From an uncultured Lachnospiraceae bacterium (GTDB lineage: Bacteria > Bacillota > Clostridia > Lachnospirales > Lachnospiraceae): a DNA stretch of 64,000 nt. The notes below the pieces were generated by a model, which worked only from the letters and a program-made list of their open reading frames with translations, was not told the DNA's origin and did not search any database. Both the position numbers and the translations under genes were made by a program. The stretch spans positions 1 to 64,000 of the forward strand of contig UQLY01000007.1 in assembly GCA_900542015.1 (NCBI GenBank), in the 5' to 3' direction. Of the stretch, positions 7,947 to 16,927 are shown in pieces (the stretch's first letter is position 1; each line of letters begins with the position of its first letter).

Positions 7947-8774
7947 ATGGAAGAAAAAAGAATACCGGAGCAATACCTTTTCGTTCTGGGAACGGGGCAC
8001 GCGACGGTGACAAAATGTTATAATACCTGTTTTGCCATAGGCGGGGCAGGAGGAGAGTATTTTTTGACGGATGCCGGAGGAGGAAACGGCATTTTAGTAC
8101 AGCTTGAAAAAATGGGGATTCCCATTACGGCGATCCATCATATGTTTATTACGCATATGCACACGGATCACGTATTGGGGGCGATTTGGATGATCCGCAT
8201 GGTTGCCACCGCTGTGTTAAAGGGCGATTATCAGGGGAAGTTTATGATTTACTGTCAAAAACAGGTGGAAGAAAATCTCAGGACCTTTTGCAGTCTGACA
8301 TTAGCCGGGAAGCATCTTGCATGTCTGGACAGGGAAATCATATTTGTGCCCGTAAACGATGGGGACGAGAAAGAGATTCTCGGTATGAAGGTTGTTTTTT
8401 TGGATATTCATTCCACAAAGGCGGATCAATTCGGCTTTATGTTGAGGACTCTAAGCGGGAAAAAGGTATTTTTTGCAGGAGATGAGCCGCTTTATGAAGG
8501 GCATGAAGAACTTGCTAAAGGAGCGGACTGGCTGCTTCACGAAGCGTTTTGCATGGACGCGGATGCAGCAAGGTACAAGCCCTATGAGAAGCATCATTCG
8601 ACGGCGAAGGATGCGGCGCAAAAGGCGCGGCAGCTTGAGGTGTCCAACTTGGTGCTCTGGCATACGGAGGATGACCATTATGAAGAAAAGAAACGGCTGT
8701 ATGCCAAGGAGGCGGCAAAAGAATTTGCGGGACATATTATTGTTCCGAAAGATCTGGACAGAATATTATTGTAA
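7947..8774 (+). CDS. MBL-fold metallo-hydrolase (RNase Z-like)
   Basis: A metallo-beta-lactamase fold hydrolase of 275 residues. The zinc motif HMHTDH is near residue 70, a second aspartate lies in FAGDEPLYEG, and HHSTAKDAA plus LWHTEDDH provide later metal ligands. The pattern places it with the RNase Z/ElaC-like branch rather than with beta-lactamases or glyoxalases. The substrate is not evident; it is shorter than bacterial RNase Z and lacks a clear exosite. The start ATG has only a weak purine-rich site (AGAGAGAAAA). It is divergent from tRNA-Leu and followed after 48 bases by the zinc-finger protein. Confidence 0.75.
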   Translation: MEEKRIPEQYLFVLGTGHATVTKCYNTCFAIGGAGGEYFLTDAGGGNGILVQLEKMGIPITAIHHMFITHMHTDHVLGAIWMIRMVATAVLKGDYQGKFMIYCQKQVEENLRTFCSLTLAGKHLACLDREIIFVPVNDGDEKEILGMKVVFLDIHSTKADQFGFMLRTLSGKKVFFAGDEPLYEGHEELAKGADWLLHEAFCMDADAARYKPYEKHHSTAKDAAQKARQLEVSNLVLWHTEDDHYEEKKRLYAKEAAKEFAGHIIVPKDLDRILL

Positions 8775-8828
8775 TAAAGATGGAAAAAGAGCCTGTTTTT
8801 TGTTAAAATAGGGAATGGGTGAGTGGAT

Positions 8829-9149
8829 ATGACTTGTAAAGAAGCCGAGAAGCAGATTCCGTTGTTCTTAAAGGATTCTTTGGGTGAAGAGAGTCTGGAT
8901 GAATTTATCAATCACATAAAACAGTGCAAGGAATGTGAGGAAGAGCTTGCCATACAATATCTGACCGTGGAAGGACTTGCGCGTCTGGAAGAAGGGGCTT
9001 CTTTTTCACTGGATAAAGAGCTCAGCAATAAGATCGGTCAGGCGGACCGCAGAATCAGGATGAACAAAAGAATCGAGCGGATCTGCAAAAACATAGAGAC
9101 GCTTGCCATTCTGGTGCTGGGCGCGGCGATTGTATATATGGTCTGGTAA
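8829..9149 (+). CDS. Small zinc-finger (zf-HC2 type) membrane protein
   Basis: About 106 residues. The N-terminus has the HxxxCxxC arrangement of anti-sigma zinc fingers (HIKQCKEC near residue 35, with an earlier Cys at residue 3). The C-terminus is a single membrane helix, LAILVLGAAIVYMVW. Such proteins usually hold sigma factors at the membrane, but no sigma factor gene adjoins it, so the partner is unknown. It may start at ATG 8829 or at GTG 8823; neither has a strong ribosome site. It precedes polA by 42 bases. Confidence 0.7.
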   Translation: MTCKEAEKQIPLFLKDSLGEESLDEFINHIKQCKECEEELAIQYLTVEGLARLEEGASFSLDKELSNKIGQADRRIRMNKRIERICKNIETLAILVLGAAIVYMVW

Positions 9150-9191
9150 AACCGGAAAATCAGGAAAACAAACAGGATAGGAACAAAAAGA

Positions 9192-11840
9192 ATGTCAAAA
9201 AAACTGGTATTGATAGACGGACACAGTATATTAAACAGAGCGTTTTACGGGGTGCCGGAGCTGACCAATGCGGAGGGCTTCCATACCAACGCGATTTACG
9301 GATTTTTAAATATCTTATGGAAGCTTTTGGATGAGGAAAAGCCGGACGGGCTGGCGGTGGCGTTTGATCTTTCCGCGCCCACGTTCCGCCATAAAATGTA
9401 TGACGGTTATAAGGGGACGAGAAAGCCCATGCCCGAAGAGTTAAGAGAGCAGGTGCCTGTGATGAAACAGGTGCTGCAGGCGATGGGCGTTTTGATTATG
9501 GAAAAAGAGGGACTGGAAGCGGATGATATTCTGGGAACCATGGCAAAGCGCGCGGAGGCGGAGGGCTATGAGGTGTCCCTTGTATCGGGAGACAGAGATC
9601 TTTTGCAGATCGCCACGGATCATATCAAGATCAGGATTCCGAAAACCAAGGGAGCGAGAACGGAAATAGAAGATTATTATGCAAAGGACGTTAAAGAGCG
9701 TTATCAGGTGACGCCGGCGCAGTTTATCGAATTAAAAGCTCTGATGGGGGATGCGTCGGATAATATTCCCGGCGTCCCGAAAATCGGGGAGAAAACCGCT
9801 ACGAGCCTGATGGTGGAATATGGTTCCATCGAGCATATTTATGAAAGCCTGGATCAGATATCCAAAAAGAGCGTCCGGGAGACCCTTGCCGAGCACCGGG
9901 ACCTGGCGGATCTGAGCCTGAAGCTTGCGACGATCTGCATTGACGCGGATCTTCCCTACCGGCTGGAGGACGCGGCGCTTGGCGATTTGTTTACGAAAGA
10001 GGCGTATGACTGGTGCCTGAAACTGAATTTTAAAAATATGATGAGCCGGTTCGACCGTTCCAAGGTCGAGGAAAAGAACGAAAGGGTATTTTGTCCGGTT
10101 ACGGATTTATCAGAGGCGGAAGCGCTGTTTGAGGCATGTAAAAGGGCGAAAAATCCGGCGTTTTCGTTTTTTGCGGAGAAAGGGAACCTGTATGCGGTCA
10201 GCGTCTGCATTGACGAAGAAAAGTTATACTGTCTGCTGGTCAGGGATTTTATCAGTCAGGATTATATTGCGTCGAGGATGAAGGAGGTTGCAGAAGGCGT
10301 TTCAAATACCGGACGGAAACTTCTGGTGTTTGACGTCAAGAAATGTTACGACTATATCCCCTGTGAAAACACCGGCGCGTTTTTTGACTGCAAGCTCGGC
10401 GCCTATTTGTTGAATCCCAATCACAAGGAATATCAGATCGAAGACGTGGCGGGGGAATATACCGATATCAACTGCCGCGATTATAAACAGTGGTTTGCAA
10501 AACAGAGCCTTGCGGAGGTGGCGGACGAAGCGAACGGAGATTTCCTGGAATATGCCTGTATGCAGAGCCTTGCGCTGGCGCTTTCCTACGAGTCCATAAA
10601 GGAAAAACTGGCGGAAGAAAATATGCTTTCTTTATATGAAAAAATTGAAATGCCGCTGACTTATGTATTATATGATATGGAAAAGGAAGGCGTGCTGACG
10701 GAGGGGGACGCATTAAAGGAATACAGTCAGGTGCTTGGCGGAAAAATAGAAGAACTGGAAGAGCGGATCTATGCCCAGGTCGGAGAAACCTTTAATATCA
10801 ATTCTCCGAAACAGTTGGGCGAGATTTTGTTTGAAAAAATGGGCTTAAAGGGCGGAAAGAAAACGAAAACCGGTTACTCCACCGCCGCCGATGTATTAGA
10901 GAAGTTAGCAGTTGATAACCCCGTTGTGGCGGATATTCTGGAATACCGGGGGCTTGCCAAACTGAAAAGCACTTATGCGGACGGGCTGACCGACTTTATC
11001 GGCGAGGACGGCAGGATACACTCTTCTTTTAATCAGATGATTACCGCTACCGGCAGAATTTCCTCAACGGAGCCTAATTTGCAGAATATTCCCATGCGGA
11101 CGGAAATGGGCAGGATGATCCGCAAAGTATTTGTGGCAAAGGAAGGCTGCGTGTTAATCGATGCGGATTATTCTCAGATTGAGCTGCGGATTTTGGCGCA
11201 TCTATCGGGGGATAAGGAGTTAATCGCCGCTTACCATACCGATGCGGATATTCACAAAATTACCGCGGCAAAGGTATTTCATACGCCCATGGATCAGGTA
11301 ACACCGCTGCAAAGAAGAAACGCAAAGGCGGTAAATTTTGGCATCGTATACGGAATCAGCGCATTCGGTTTAAGTCAGGATATCGGCACTTCTCAAAAAG
11401 AGGCGGCGCAGTATATGAAGCAGTATTTTGAGACCTATCCCGACGTTAAGCGGTACCAGGATGAGACGGTGGAGCAGGCGAAAAAGGACGGCTATACGAC
11501 GACAATGTTTGACAGGAGAAGACCTATGCCGGAGTTAGCTTCCAGTAACTATATGCAGAGGCAGTTTGGCGAGAGAGCGTCTATGAACGCGCCTATTCAG
11601 GGGACGGCGGCGGATATTATGAAGATCGCCATGATCGACGTGCATCGCGCCCTGAAAGAAGCCGGACTGAAATCCAGATTGATATTGCAGGTCCATGACG
11701 AACTCTTGATCGAAACATGGGAGGACGAGGTCGAACAGGTAAAGGAAATCCTGACGGATAAGATGATCCATGCGGCGCAGTTGTCGGTGCCTTTGGAAAT
11801 TGATCTCAATGTGGGAAAGAACTGGTATGACGCCCATTAG
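9192..11840 (+). CDS. polA: DNA polymerase I
   Basis: Family A DNA polymerase of 882 residues, used in Okazaki fragment maturation and repair synthesis. The order is a 5'-3' flap nuclease (about residues 1-290, with SGDRDLLQ and GDASDNIPGVPKIGEKTA), a 3'-5' exonuclease-like fold (about 300-470), and the polymerase (about 500-882). The polymerase carries motif A DADYSQIELR, the O helix RRNAKAVNFGIVYG and motif C QVHDELLIE. The exonuclease acidic residues appear lost: the region equivalent to DxE reads FSFFAEKGN, so proofreading is probably absent, as in Bacillus Pol I. It opens a cluster polA-coaE-ftsA-like-walJ with short gaps. Confidence 0.96.
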   Translation: MSKKLVLIDGHSILNRAFYGVPELTNAEGFHTNAIYGFLNILWKLLDEEKPDGLAVAFDLSAPTFRHKMYDGYKGTRKPMPEELREQVPVMKQVLQAMGVLIMEKEGLEADDILGTMAKRAEAEGYEVSLVSGDRDLLQIATDHIKIRIPKTKGARTEIEDYYAKDVKERYQVTPAQFIELKALMGDASDNIPGVPKIGEKTATSLMVEYGSIEHIYESLDQISKKSVRETLAEHRDLADLSLKLATICIDADLPYRLEDAALGDLFTKEAYDWCLKLNFKNMMSRFDRSKVEEKNERVFCPVTDLSEAEALFEACKRAKNPAFSFFAEKGNLYAVSVCIDEEKLYCLLVRDFISQDYIASRMKEVAEGVSNTGRKLLVFDVKKCYDYIPCENTGAFFDCKLGAYLLNPNHKEYQIEDVAGEYTDINCRDYKQWFAKQSLAEVADEANGDFLEYACMQSLALALSYESIKEKLAEENMLSLYEKIEMPLTYVLYDMEKEGVLTEGDALKEYSQVLGGKIEELEERIYAQVGETFNINSPKQLGEILFEKMGLKGGKKTKTGYSTAADVLEKLAVDNPVVADILEYRGLAKLKSTYADGLTDFIGEDGRIHSSFNQMITATGRISSTEPNLQNIPMRTEMGRMIRKVFVAKEGCVLIDADYSQIELRILAHLSGDKELIAAYHTDADIHKITAAKVFHTPMDQVTPLQRRNAKAVNFGIVYGISAFGLSQDIGTSQKEAAQYMKQYFETYPDVKRYQDETVEQAKKDGYTTTMFDRRRPMPELASSNYMQRQFGERASMNAPIQGTAADIMKIAMIDVHRALKEAGLKSRLILQVHDELLIETWEDEVEQVKEILTDKMIHAAQLSVPLEIDLNVGKNWYDAH

Positions 11841-11873
11841 ACATAGAAATTAAGACAAGAGGAAAAGAGCCGG

Positions 11874-12488
11874 ATGAAAACGATTGGGATAACAGGCGGC
11901 GTCGGGGCGGGAAAGTCCCTGATTTTAACTTATATACAAAGCCGATACCGCGCTAAAATATATATGGCGGACGAGATCGCCAATTTATTAAAGGAACCGG
12001 GGCAGAGCTGTTATAAGCCTATTGTAGATCTGCTGGGAACGGAAATCCTGAATGAAGGCGGTAAAATAGATAATGGGAAGATGGCGGAACGGATTTTTCG
12101 GGAGCGGGATTTGCTGCAAAGGGTCAATGAGATTGTGCACCCTGCGGTAAAGGAATTTATTTTATCCGAAATCGAGGCGGAACGGAAGAAAAACGAGGCG
12201 GATTTTTTCATTTTGGAGGCAGCGCTTCTGATCGAGGAGGGATATGATCAAATCCTCGATGAATTGTGGTATATCCGTGCAAAAGAGGAAGTCCGAAGGC
12301 TGCGGCTGCGGCAGTCCCGCGGCTATTCCGATGAGAAAATCGGCAATATTATGAAAAATCAACTGCCGGATGCGGTTTTTGAACAGCATTGTAAGGTAAT
12401 CATTGAAAACAATTGTCATCCAGAGGAAACCTACAGACAGATTGACGAGAAATTGGGGGAATACATAAGTGCAGAAAGCAAACAGTAA
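11874..12488 (+). CDS. coaE: Dephospho-CoA kinase
   Basis: CoaE phosphorylates dephospho-CoA at the ribose 3' hydroxyl, the last step of coenzyme A synthesis. The P-loop GGVGAGKS is at residues 8-15, and the CoA-binding and lid region lies around LRLRQSRGYSDEKIGNIM. The length of 204 residues is normal. Its last 20 bases overlap the next gene, whose GTG start lies within the coaE reading frame, suggesting translational coupling. Confidence 0.95.
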   Translation: MKTIGITGGVGAGKSLILTYIQSRYRAKIYMADEIANLLKEPGQSCYKPIVDLLGTEILNEGGKIDNGKMAERIFRERDLLQRVNEIVHPAVKEFILSEIEAERKKNEADFFILEAALLIEEGYDQILDELWYIRAKEEVRRLRLRQSRGYSDEKIGNIMKNQLPDAVFEQHCKVIIENNCHPEETYRQIDEKLGEYISAESKQ

Positions 12489-15015
12489 AACAGGTTCCTA
12501 TGTATACGGTCTGGATATCGGCACCAGAAGCATTGTGGGGACGGTGGGATATCGCCAAAAGGACAGATTTGTCGTTGTGGCGCAGGAGATTAAGGAGCAT
12601 GAATCAAGGGCGATGCTGGACGGACAGATCCATGACATCGGCGCGGTCAGCGACACAATCAGGGAAGTGACGGACCGGTTGGAAGAAAAGATCAAAGAAC
12701 CGCTGAAACAGGTCTGCATTGCGGCTGCAGGGCGCGTGCTGAAAACGGTTACCGTACATGCCGAACTGGATTTGGAAGGCGAAAAGACCATAACGGGAGA
12801 GGATATTCATATACTGGATTCCTATGGCATTGAAAAAGCGTATGAGATTTTTCAGAAGGAAAACGATTCGGATATGAAGTTTTACTGCGTGGGTTATTCG
12901 GTCGTGCACTATTATATGAACGGCTATCCCATGAGCAATCTGGAAAATCACAAGGCAAAGGAAATTTCCGCCGATCTGATCGCGACTTTTTTGCCGGATG
13001 ACGTCGTGGACGGCTTATACAAGGCGGTGGAGCTTGCGGGGCTGGAAGTGGCGAACCTGACGTTGGAGCCGATCGCCGCCATTGAACTTGCCATACCGGA
13101 AATGTACCGGATGCTGAATATTGCTTTGATCGATGTGGGCGCGGGAACCTCCGATATTTCCATTACCAAAGACGGCAGCATTGTGGCTTACGGGATGCTT
13201 CCCGTGGCGGGAGATTGTCTGACGGAGGATATTGCAAGGCACTGTCTGGTGGATTTTGGAACGGCTGAGCAGATCAAGCGGGGAATTGAGACCCGGGAAA
13301 CAGTAGAATATAAGGATATTATGGGGCTGCCCCAAAAGATTTCCAAGGAAGAGGTACTATCCGTTATCGCGGATGATCTGGAGAATATGGCGGCGCAGGC
13401 TGCGGATAAGATCAAGGAATTAAACGGCAATAAGCCGGTCAGCGCCGTATTTGTCGTGGGCGGCGGCGGAAAAATCGCCACCTATACGGACAGAGTGGCA
13501 AAGCATCTCGGCATTGCTCCCGAACGCTGCGCGGTCAGAGGCGAAGAGGTTATGATGAAAATTGATTTTGCCGAAAGAGACAGCGTGAAGGATTCGCTGA
13601 TGGTAACGCCCATCGGCATCTGCTTAAATTATTATGAACAGAGCAACAACTTTATCTTTGTTACGTTTAACGAGAAACGGGTAAAATTATATGATAACAG
13701 CCGCCTTGCCATTGTGGACGCGGCGATTTTGGCGGAATTTTCCAATGAGGATCTGTTTCCGAAAAGGGGCGGGTCTTTGGAATTTGAATTAAACGGAAAG
13801 CCTGTGACGATCCGGGGCAACAGGGGAGAGTCGGCGACCGTTCTCTTAAACGGGAAAGAAGCGGATATCCATACGGCGATCAGAAGCAATGATGTGATCC
13901 GGGTGATTCCCTCCACAACGGGAGAAAAGGCGGTTATGGAGGTCTCCAGGCTGCCGGAATACGAAGGAAGCCTGACCGTTCATCTGGACGGCAAGGATAT
14001 CAGTATGCCGAAGCTTGCCAGCGTCAACGGACAATTGCAGTCCGCTTATTATCAAATTCAGGACGGCGACCGCGTGGAACTCCTCAATTATTATACGGTG
14101 CGCCAGATTTTGGAATTGATGGATATTGACGCCGCAAATATCGGGCAGATCATGGTAAATCACGAGGCGGCGGATCTGTCGGCAAAAGTCTATGACAACT
14201 TTACGGTATCCTTGGGCATAGAAGAAGCGGAAAACGTGGGAACGCAAAATGACGAAGCGGGAAGCGGCGCGGAAAACGCCGGAGAAAAAGAGGAGGGCAT
14301 GTCTGCGAAGCGGACTATTGTGCCGGAAACACCTGTGCCGGAAACTCTTGTGACAGACCCTGCGACGGCGGAAGCATCTGCGACCGATACACCTGCGCCT
14401 GCGGAAGTAATGTCCGCGCTGGATAGGGCAAAAGCGGACGCCCAGAGGGTGGTAACGCAGTTGCAGTATGAGCGGGCGGAGGAAGCGCTTGCTCAGATGA
14501 TACAGACAGCCATGAATCCTACAGCCACAAATCCCGCTGCGCCGGCGCGGGGATCAGGACAGGGAGCGGCGCAGAGGCAGATGCAACCGGCAGAGCAGCA
14601 GATCCGCGTGGAAAAAAGCAGCAGGGAGTTATACGGCAGTCTGCAAAACAATATCAATCGCTTAAAGAGCGGCACGCCGATTACGCAGCTTCGGGACGAG
14701 GCGATCGGAAGGACGGCGCAGGAAGCTAAGGCGTCCCAGACGGATGCGGCAGCCGCTTCGTTGACGGTTCCGCCCATGAGCACGGAAAATGTCGGCGGGA
14801 AGCTGTTGCAGATACTCCATGTAATTGTCAATGATGAACTGGTAACCTTAAAGGGAAAGCCGGATTATATTTATGTGGACGTCTTTGAATTTATTCAATT
14901 TGATTTATCCAAACCGCAGGGGAAATCTGTGGAAACTTTAATAAACGGAAGAAAAGCCCAGTTTACGGAGCCTTTAAGCAACGGGGACCGTCTGGAAATT
15001 TTCTGGAAGGATTAG
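12469..15015 (+). CDS. FtsA-like actin-fold ATPase with long C-terminal extension
   Basis: Residues 10-390 form an FtsA/actin-like ATPase: phosphate 1 loop YGLDIGTRSIVGTVG, phosphate 2 LIDVGAGTSDISI, and adenosine motif VFVVGGGGKIA. Normal FtsA is about 410 residues; this one is 848. After the ATPase come repeated small domains with ending motifs such as AIRSNDVIRVIP, QDGDRVELL and LSNGDRLEIFW, which look like beta-grasp modules. A low-complexity linker (about residues 590-690) precedes the last module. No membrane-targeting amphipathic helix is obvious. The GTG start at 12469 is supported by TTGGGGGA and overlap with coaE. A cytoskeletal or division role is likely by homology, but this is not a canonical ftsA-ftsZ locus. 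Confidence 0.8.
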   Translation: MQKANSKTGSYVYGLDIGTRSIVGTVGYRQKDRFVVVAQEIKEHESRAMLDGQIHDIGAVSDTIREVTDRLEEKIKEPLKQVCIAAAGRVLKTVTVHAELDLEGEKTITGEDIHILDSYGIEKAYEIFQKENDSDMKFYCVGYSVVHYYMNGYPMSNLENHKAKEISADLIATFLPDDVVDGLYKAVELAGLEVANLTLEPIAAIELAIPEMYRMLNIALIDVGAGTSDISITKDGSIVAYGMLPVAGDCLTEDIARHCLVDFGTAEQIKRGIETRETVEYKDIMGLPQKISKEEVLSVIADDLENMAAQAADKIKELNGNKPVSAVFVVGGGGKIATYTDRVAKHLGIAPERCAVRGEEVMMKIDFAERDSVKDSLMVTPIGICLNYYEQSNNFIFVTFNEKRVKLYDNSRLAIVDAAILAEFSNEDLFPKRGGSLEFELNGKPVTIRGNRGESATVLLNGKEADIHTAIRSNDVIRVIPSTTGEKAVMEVSRLPEYEGSLTVHLDGKDISMPKLASVNGQLQSAYYQIQDGDRVELLNYYTVRQILELMDIDAANIGQIMVNHEAADLSAKVYDNFTVSLGIEEAENVGTQNDEAGSGAENAGEKEEGMSAKRTIVPETPVPETLVTDPATAEASATDTPAPAEVMSALDRAKADAQRVVTQLQYERAEEALAQMIQTAMNPTATNPAAPARGSGQGAAQRQMQPAEQQIRVEKSSRELYGSLQNNINRLKSGTPITQLRDEAIGRTAQEAKASQTDAAAASLTVPPMSTENVGGKLLQILHVIVNDELVTLKGKPDYIYVDVFEFIQFDLSKPQGKSVETLINGRKAQFTEPLSNGDRLEIFWKD

Positions 15016-15018
15016 AAC

Positions 15019-15816
15019 ATGCGATTACTTAGTATTGCCAGCGGAAGCAGCGGAAACTGTGTTTACGTCGGCGATGATCACACGCACATTTTGATCGATG
15101 CGGGGATCAGCAAAAAAAGAATAGAAGAAGGACTGAATACCATCGGTCTTACCATCAGCGATTTAAACGCCGTGTTCATTACGCATGAGCATATAGACCA
15201 TATCGGCGGGCTCGGCGTTTTGACCAGGAAGTGCGAGGCGCCCGTTTACGCTACGGGCGGAACCATAGAGGGAATCTTTCAGACGGCGTCCTTGGGAAAG
15301 CTGGATCAGGAACAGTTTATTGAAATTGCGGAAAACCGGTGCGTTACCGTAGGGGATATTACGGTTGATCCCATGAAAATTTCCCACGACGCGGCGCAGC
15401 CCGTTGCATACCGCTTTTTCAAGGGGGATAAAAAGATCGCCGTGGCGACGGATCTTGGGATGATTACCGAGGAAAACGAAGAAAAGCTCAAGGGAATGGA
15501 TGCGATTTTGTTAGAGGCGAATCATGATGTGAATATGCTGCAGGTAGGACCTTATCCTTATTATTTGAAACAGAGAATATTGGGAAACAGAGGGCATTTA
15601 TCCAATGAAAATGCCGGAAGGCTGTTAAGCAGGATAGCCCATGACAATTTGAAACACATTTTCCTGGGGCATCTGAGCAAGGAAAATAATATGCCGGCGC
15701 TTGCCTATGAGGCGGTCCGTCTGGAAATCACCATGGGGGACAATCCTTATCAGGCGTCGGATTTTCCGATTGATGTGGCGAAGCGCAGCGAACCCTCTAA
15801 GGTCGTTGCGATTTGA
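15019..15816 (+). CDS. MBL-fold hydrolase, WalJ/YycJ type
   Basis: The 265-residue protein begins with SIASGSSGNCVYVG, characteristic of the WalJ (YycJ) branch of metallo-beta-lactamase fold proteins, a likely 5'-3' exonuclease linked to DNA repair and cell wall homeostasis in Firmicutes. The zinc motif THEHIDHIGG is near residue 56, followed by ISHDA, ATDLG, LEANHD and LGHLSKENN. It lies 3 bases after the ftsA-like stop, so it is in the same operon. The walRK two-component genes that often accompany walJ are not here. Its stop is only 5 bases from the end of the convergent apbE gene. Confidence 0.85.
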   Translation: MRLLSIASGSSGNCVYVGDDHTHILIDAGISKKRIEEGLNTIGLTISDLNAVFITHEHIDHIGGLGVLTRKCEAPVYATGGTIEGIFQTASLGKLDQEQFIEIAENRCVTVGDITVDPMKISHDAAQPVAYRFFKGDKKIAVATDLGMITEENEEKLKGMDAILLEANHDVNMLQVGPYPYYLKQRILGNRGHLSNENAGRLLSRIAHDNLKHIFLGHLSKENNMPALAYEAVRLEITMGDNPYQASDFPIDVAKRSEPSKVVAI

Positions 15817-15821
15817 GGCGG

Positions 15822-16871
15822 TCATCGGATTTCCTGAATTTCGTAGTCTTTTGTGATAAAGACGGCTTCGATGCCGTCTAAGCCGGCGATCAGGGTTTTT
15901 GCCTTGTCCGGTCCCAGCATCAGGCAGGTGGTGCTCAAGGCGTCTCCGTCTAAAGAGGAGTCGGAAATGATCGTGACGGAAAGCAGGTCGTTTGATACGG
16001 GATAACCGGTTTTCGGGTCTAAAATGTGGTGGTAGAGGACGCCGTCGATTTGAAAACAGCGTTCGTAGACGCCGCTGGTAACGACGGATTGGTCGGCTAT
16101 TGATAAAACATCAATGGGAGTGCCGGTTTCAAAAGGTGTTTCGATGCCGATTTGGAAAGGTGTTCCGTCCGGCTTGGAGCCGATGGTCAGTACATTGCCG
16201 CCTAAATTGATCGTGGCGCTGGTAATCCCTTCAGAGATTAAATATTCCTTTACCCGGTCCGCGATATAACCCTTGGCGATGAAGCCGAGATCGATCTGCG
16301 CTTCGGAATCCGAAAGGGTAACCGTACATGCCGTTTCGTCATAGGAGATACAGCGGTAATCCACGTGGCTTAGCGCGTCGGCAAGAGCCGCCTCATCGGG
16401 CAGGGCGGATTCGTCCGCGATTTTCTCTTCTGAGGAGAAATCCCACAGGTCCTTGACCGGGGCGATGGTAATATCGATGGCGCCGTCTGTCAGCTCGCTG
16501 TAGGAAAGGGATTGCCGGATCAGCAAGATGGTTTCGGGGCTTACCGTGACCGTTTCGCCCTTTGCATGATTGATGCGGTACACGTCGCTACCTTCGGTTG
16601 TGCGGCTAAACAGACTGTCATAGCTTCGGCACAATTCCAATGCGCCGTCTAAAGCGCCGGTATCGTTTGTTCCGTATAAAGTAATGGTTACCACGGTATC
16701 AAAGGCGATGATCGTATCCTGTATCACGGTGTTTTTGCCGGCGGGAGCGCTGCAGCCTGTCAGAGAAAGAACGAGCAGGCAGCACGCCGTCAGGATCGCG
16801 GCGGATTTTATTTTAATTATATGTGTTTTTTGAGCAATCGGATCGTTGGTGTTTTTATTTTTCGCATTCAT
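15822..16871 (-). CDS. apbE: FAD:protein FMN transferase (ApbE), lipoprotein
   Basis: ApbE uses FAD to attach FMN to threonine residues of extracytoplasmic flavoproteins such as RnfD/RnfG or NqrB/C. The protein has an N-terminal signal with lipobox LSLTGC near residue 40, and FDTVVTITLYG at the start of the domain. LGFIAKGYIADRV, INLGGNVLTIG and HHILDPKTGYPVSNDLLSV, the last with metal and FAD-binding residues, complete the family signature. At 349 residues it is normal for the family. It is divergent from the GH25 gene across 56 bases. No Rnf or flavoprotein target gene is in the window. Confidence 0.93.
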   Translation of the reverse strand: MNAKNKNTNDPIAQKTHIIKIKSAAILTACCLLVLSLTGCSAPAGKNTVIQDTIIAFDTVVTITLYGTNDTGALDGALELCRSYDSLFSRTTEGSDVYRINHAKGETVTVSPETILLIRQSLSYSELTDGAIDITIAPVKDLWDFSSEEKIADESALPDEAALADALSHVDYRCISYDETACTVTLSDSEAQIDLGFIAKGYIADRVKEYLISEGITSATINLGGNVLTIGSKPDGTPFQIGIETPFETGTPIDVLSIADQSVVTSGVYERCFQIDGVLYHHILDPKTGYPVSNDLLSVTIISDSSLDGDALSTTCLMLGPDKAKTLIAGLDGIEAVFITKDYEIQEIR

Positions 16872-16927
16872 AAAAGGATCATAACATATTTTAAAGCGGT
16901 TTAAAAGAAATCAGAGAGGAAGAACAG

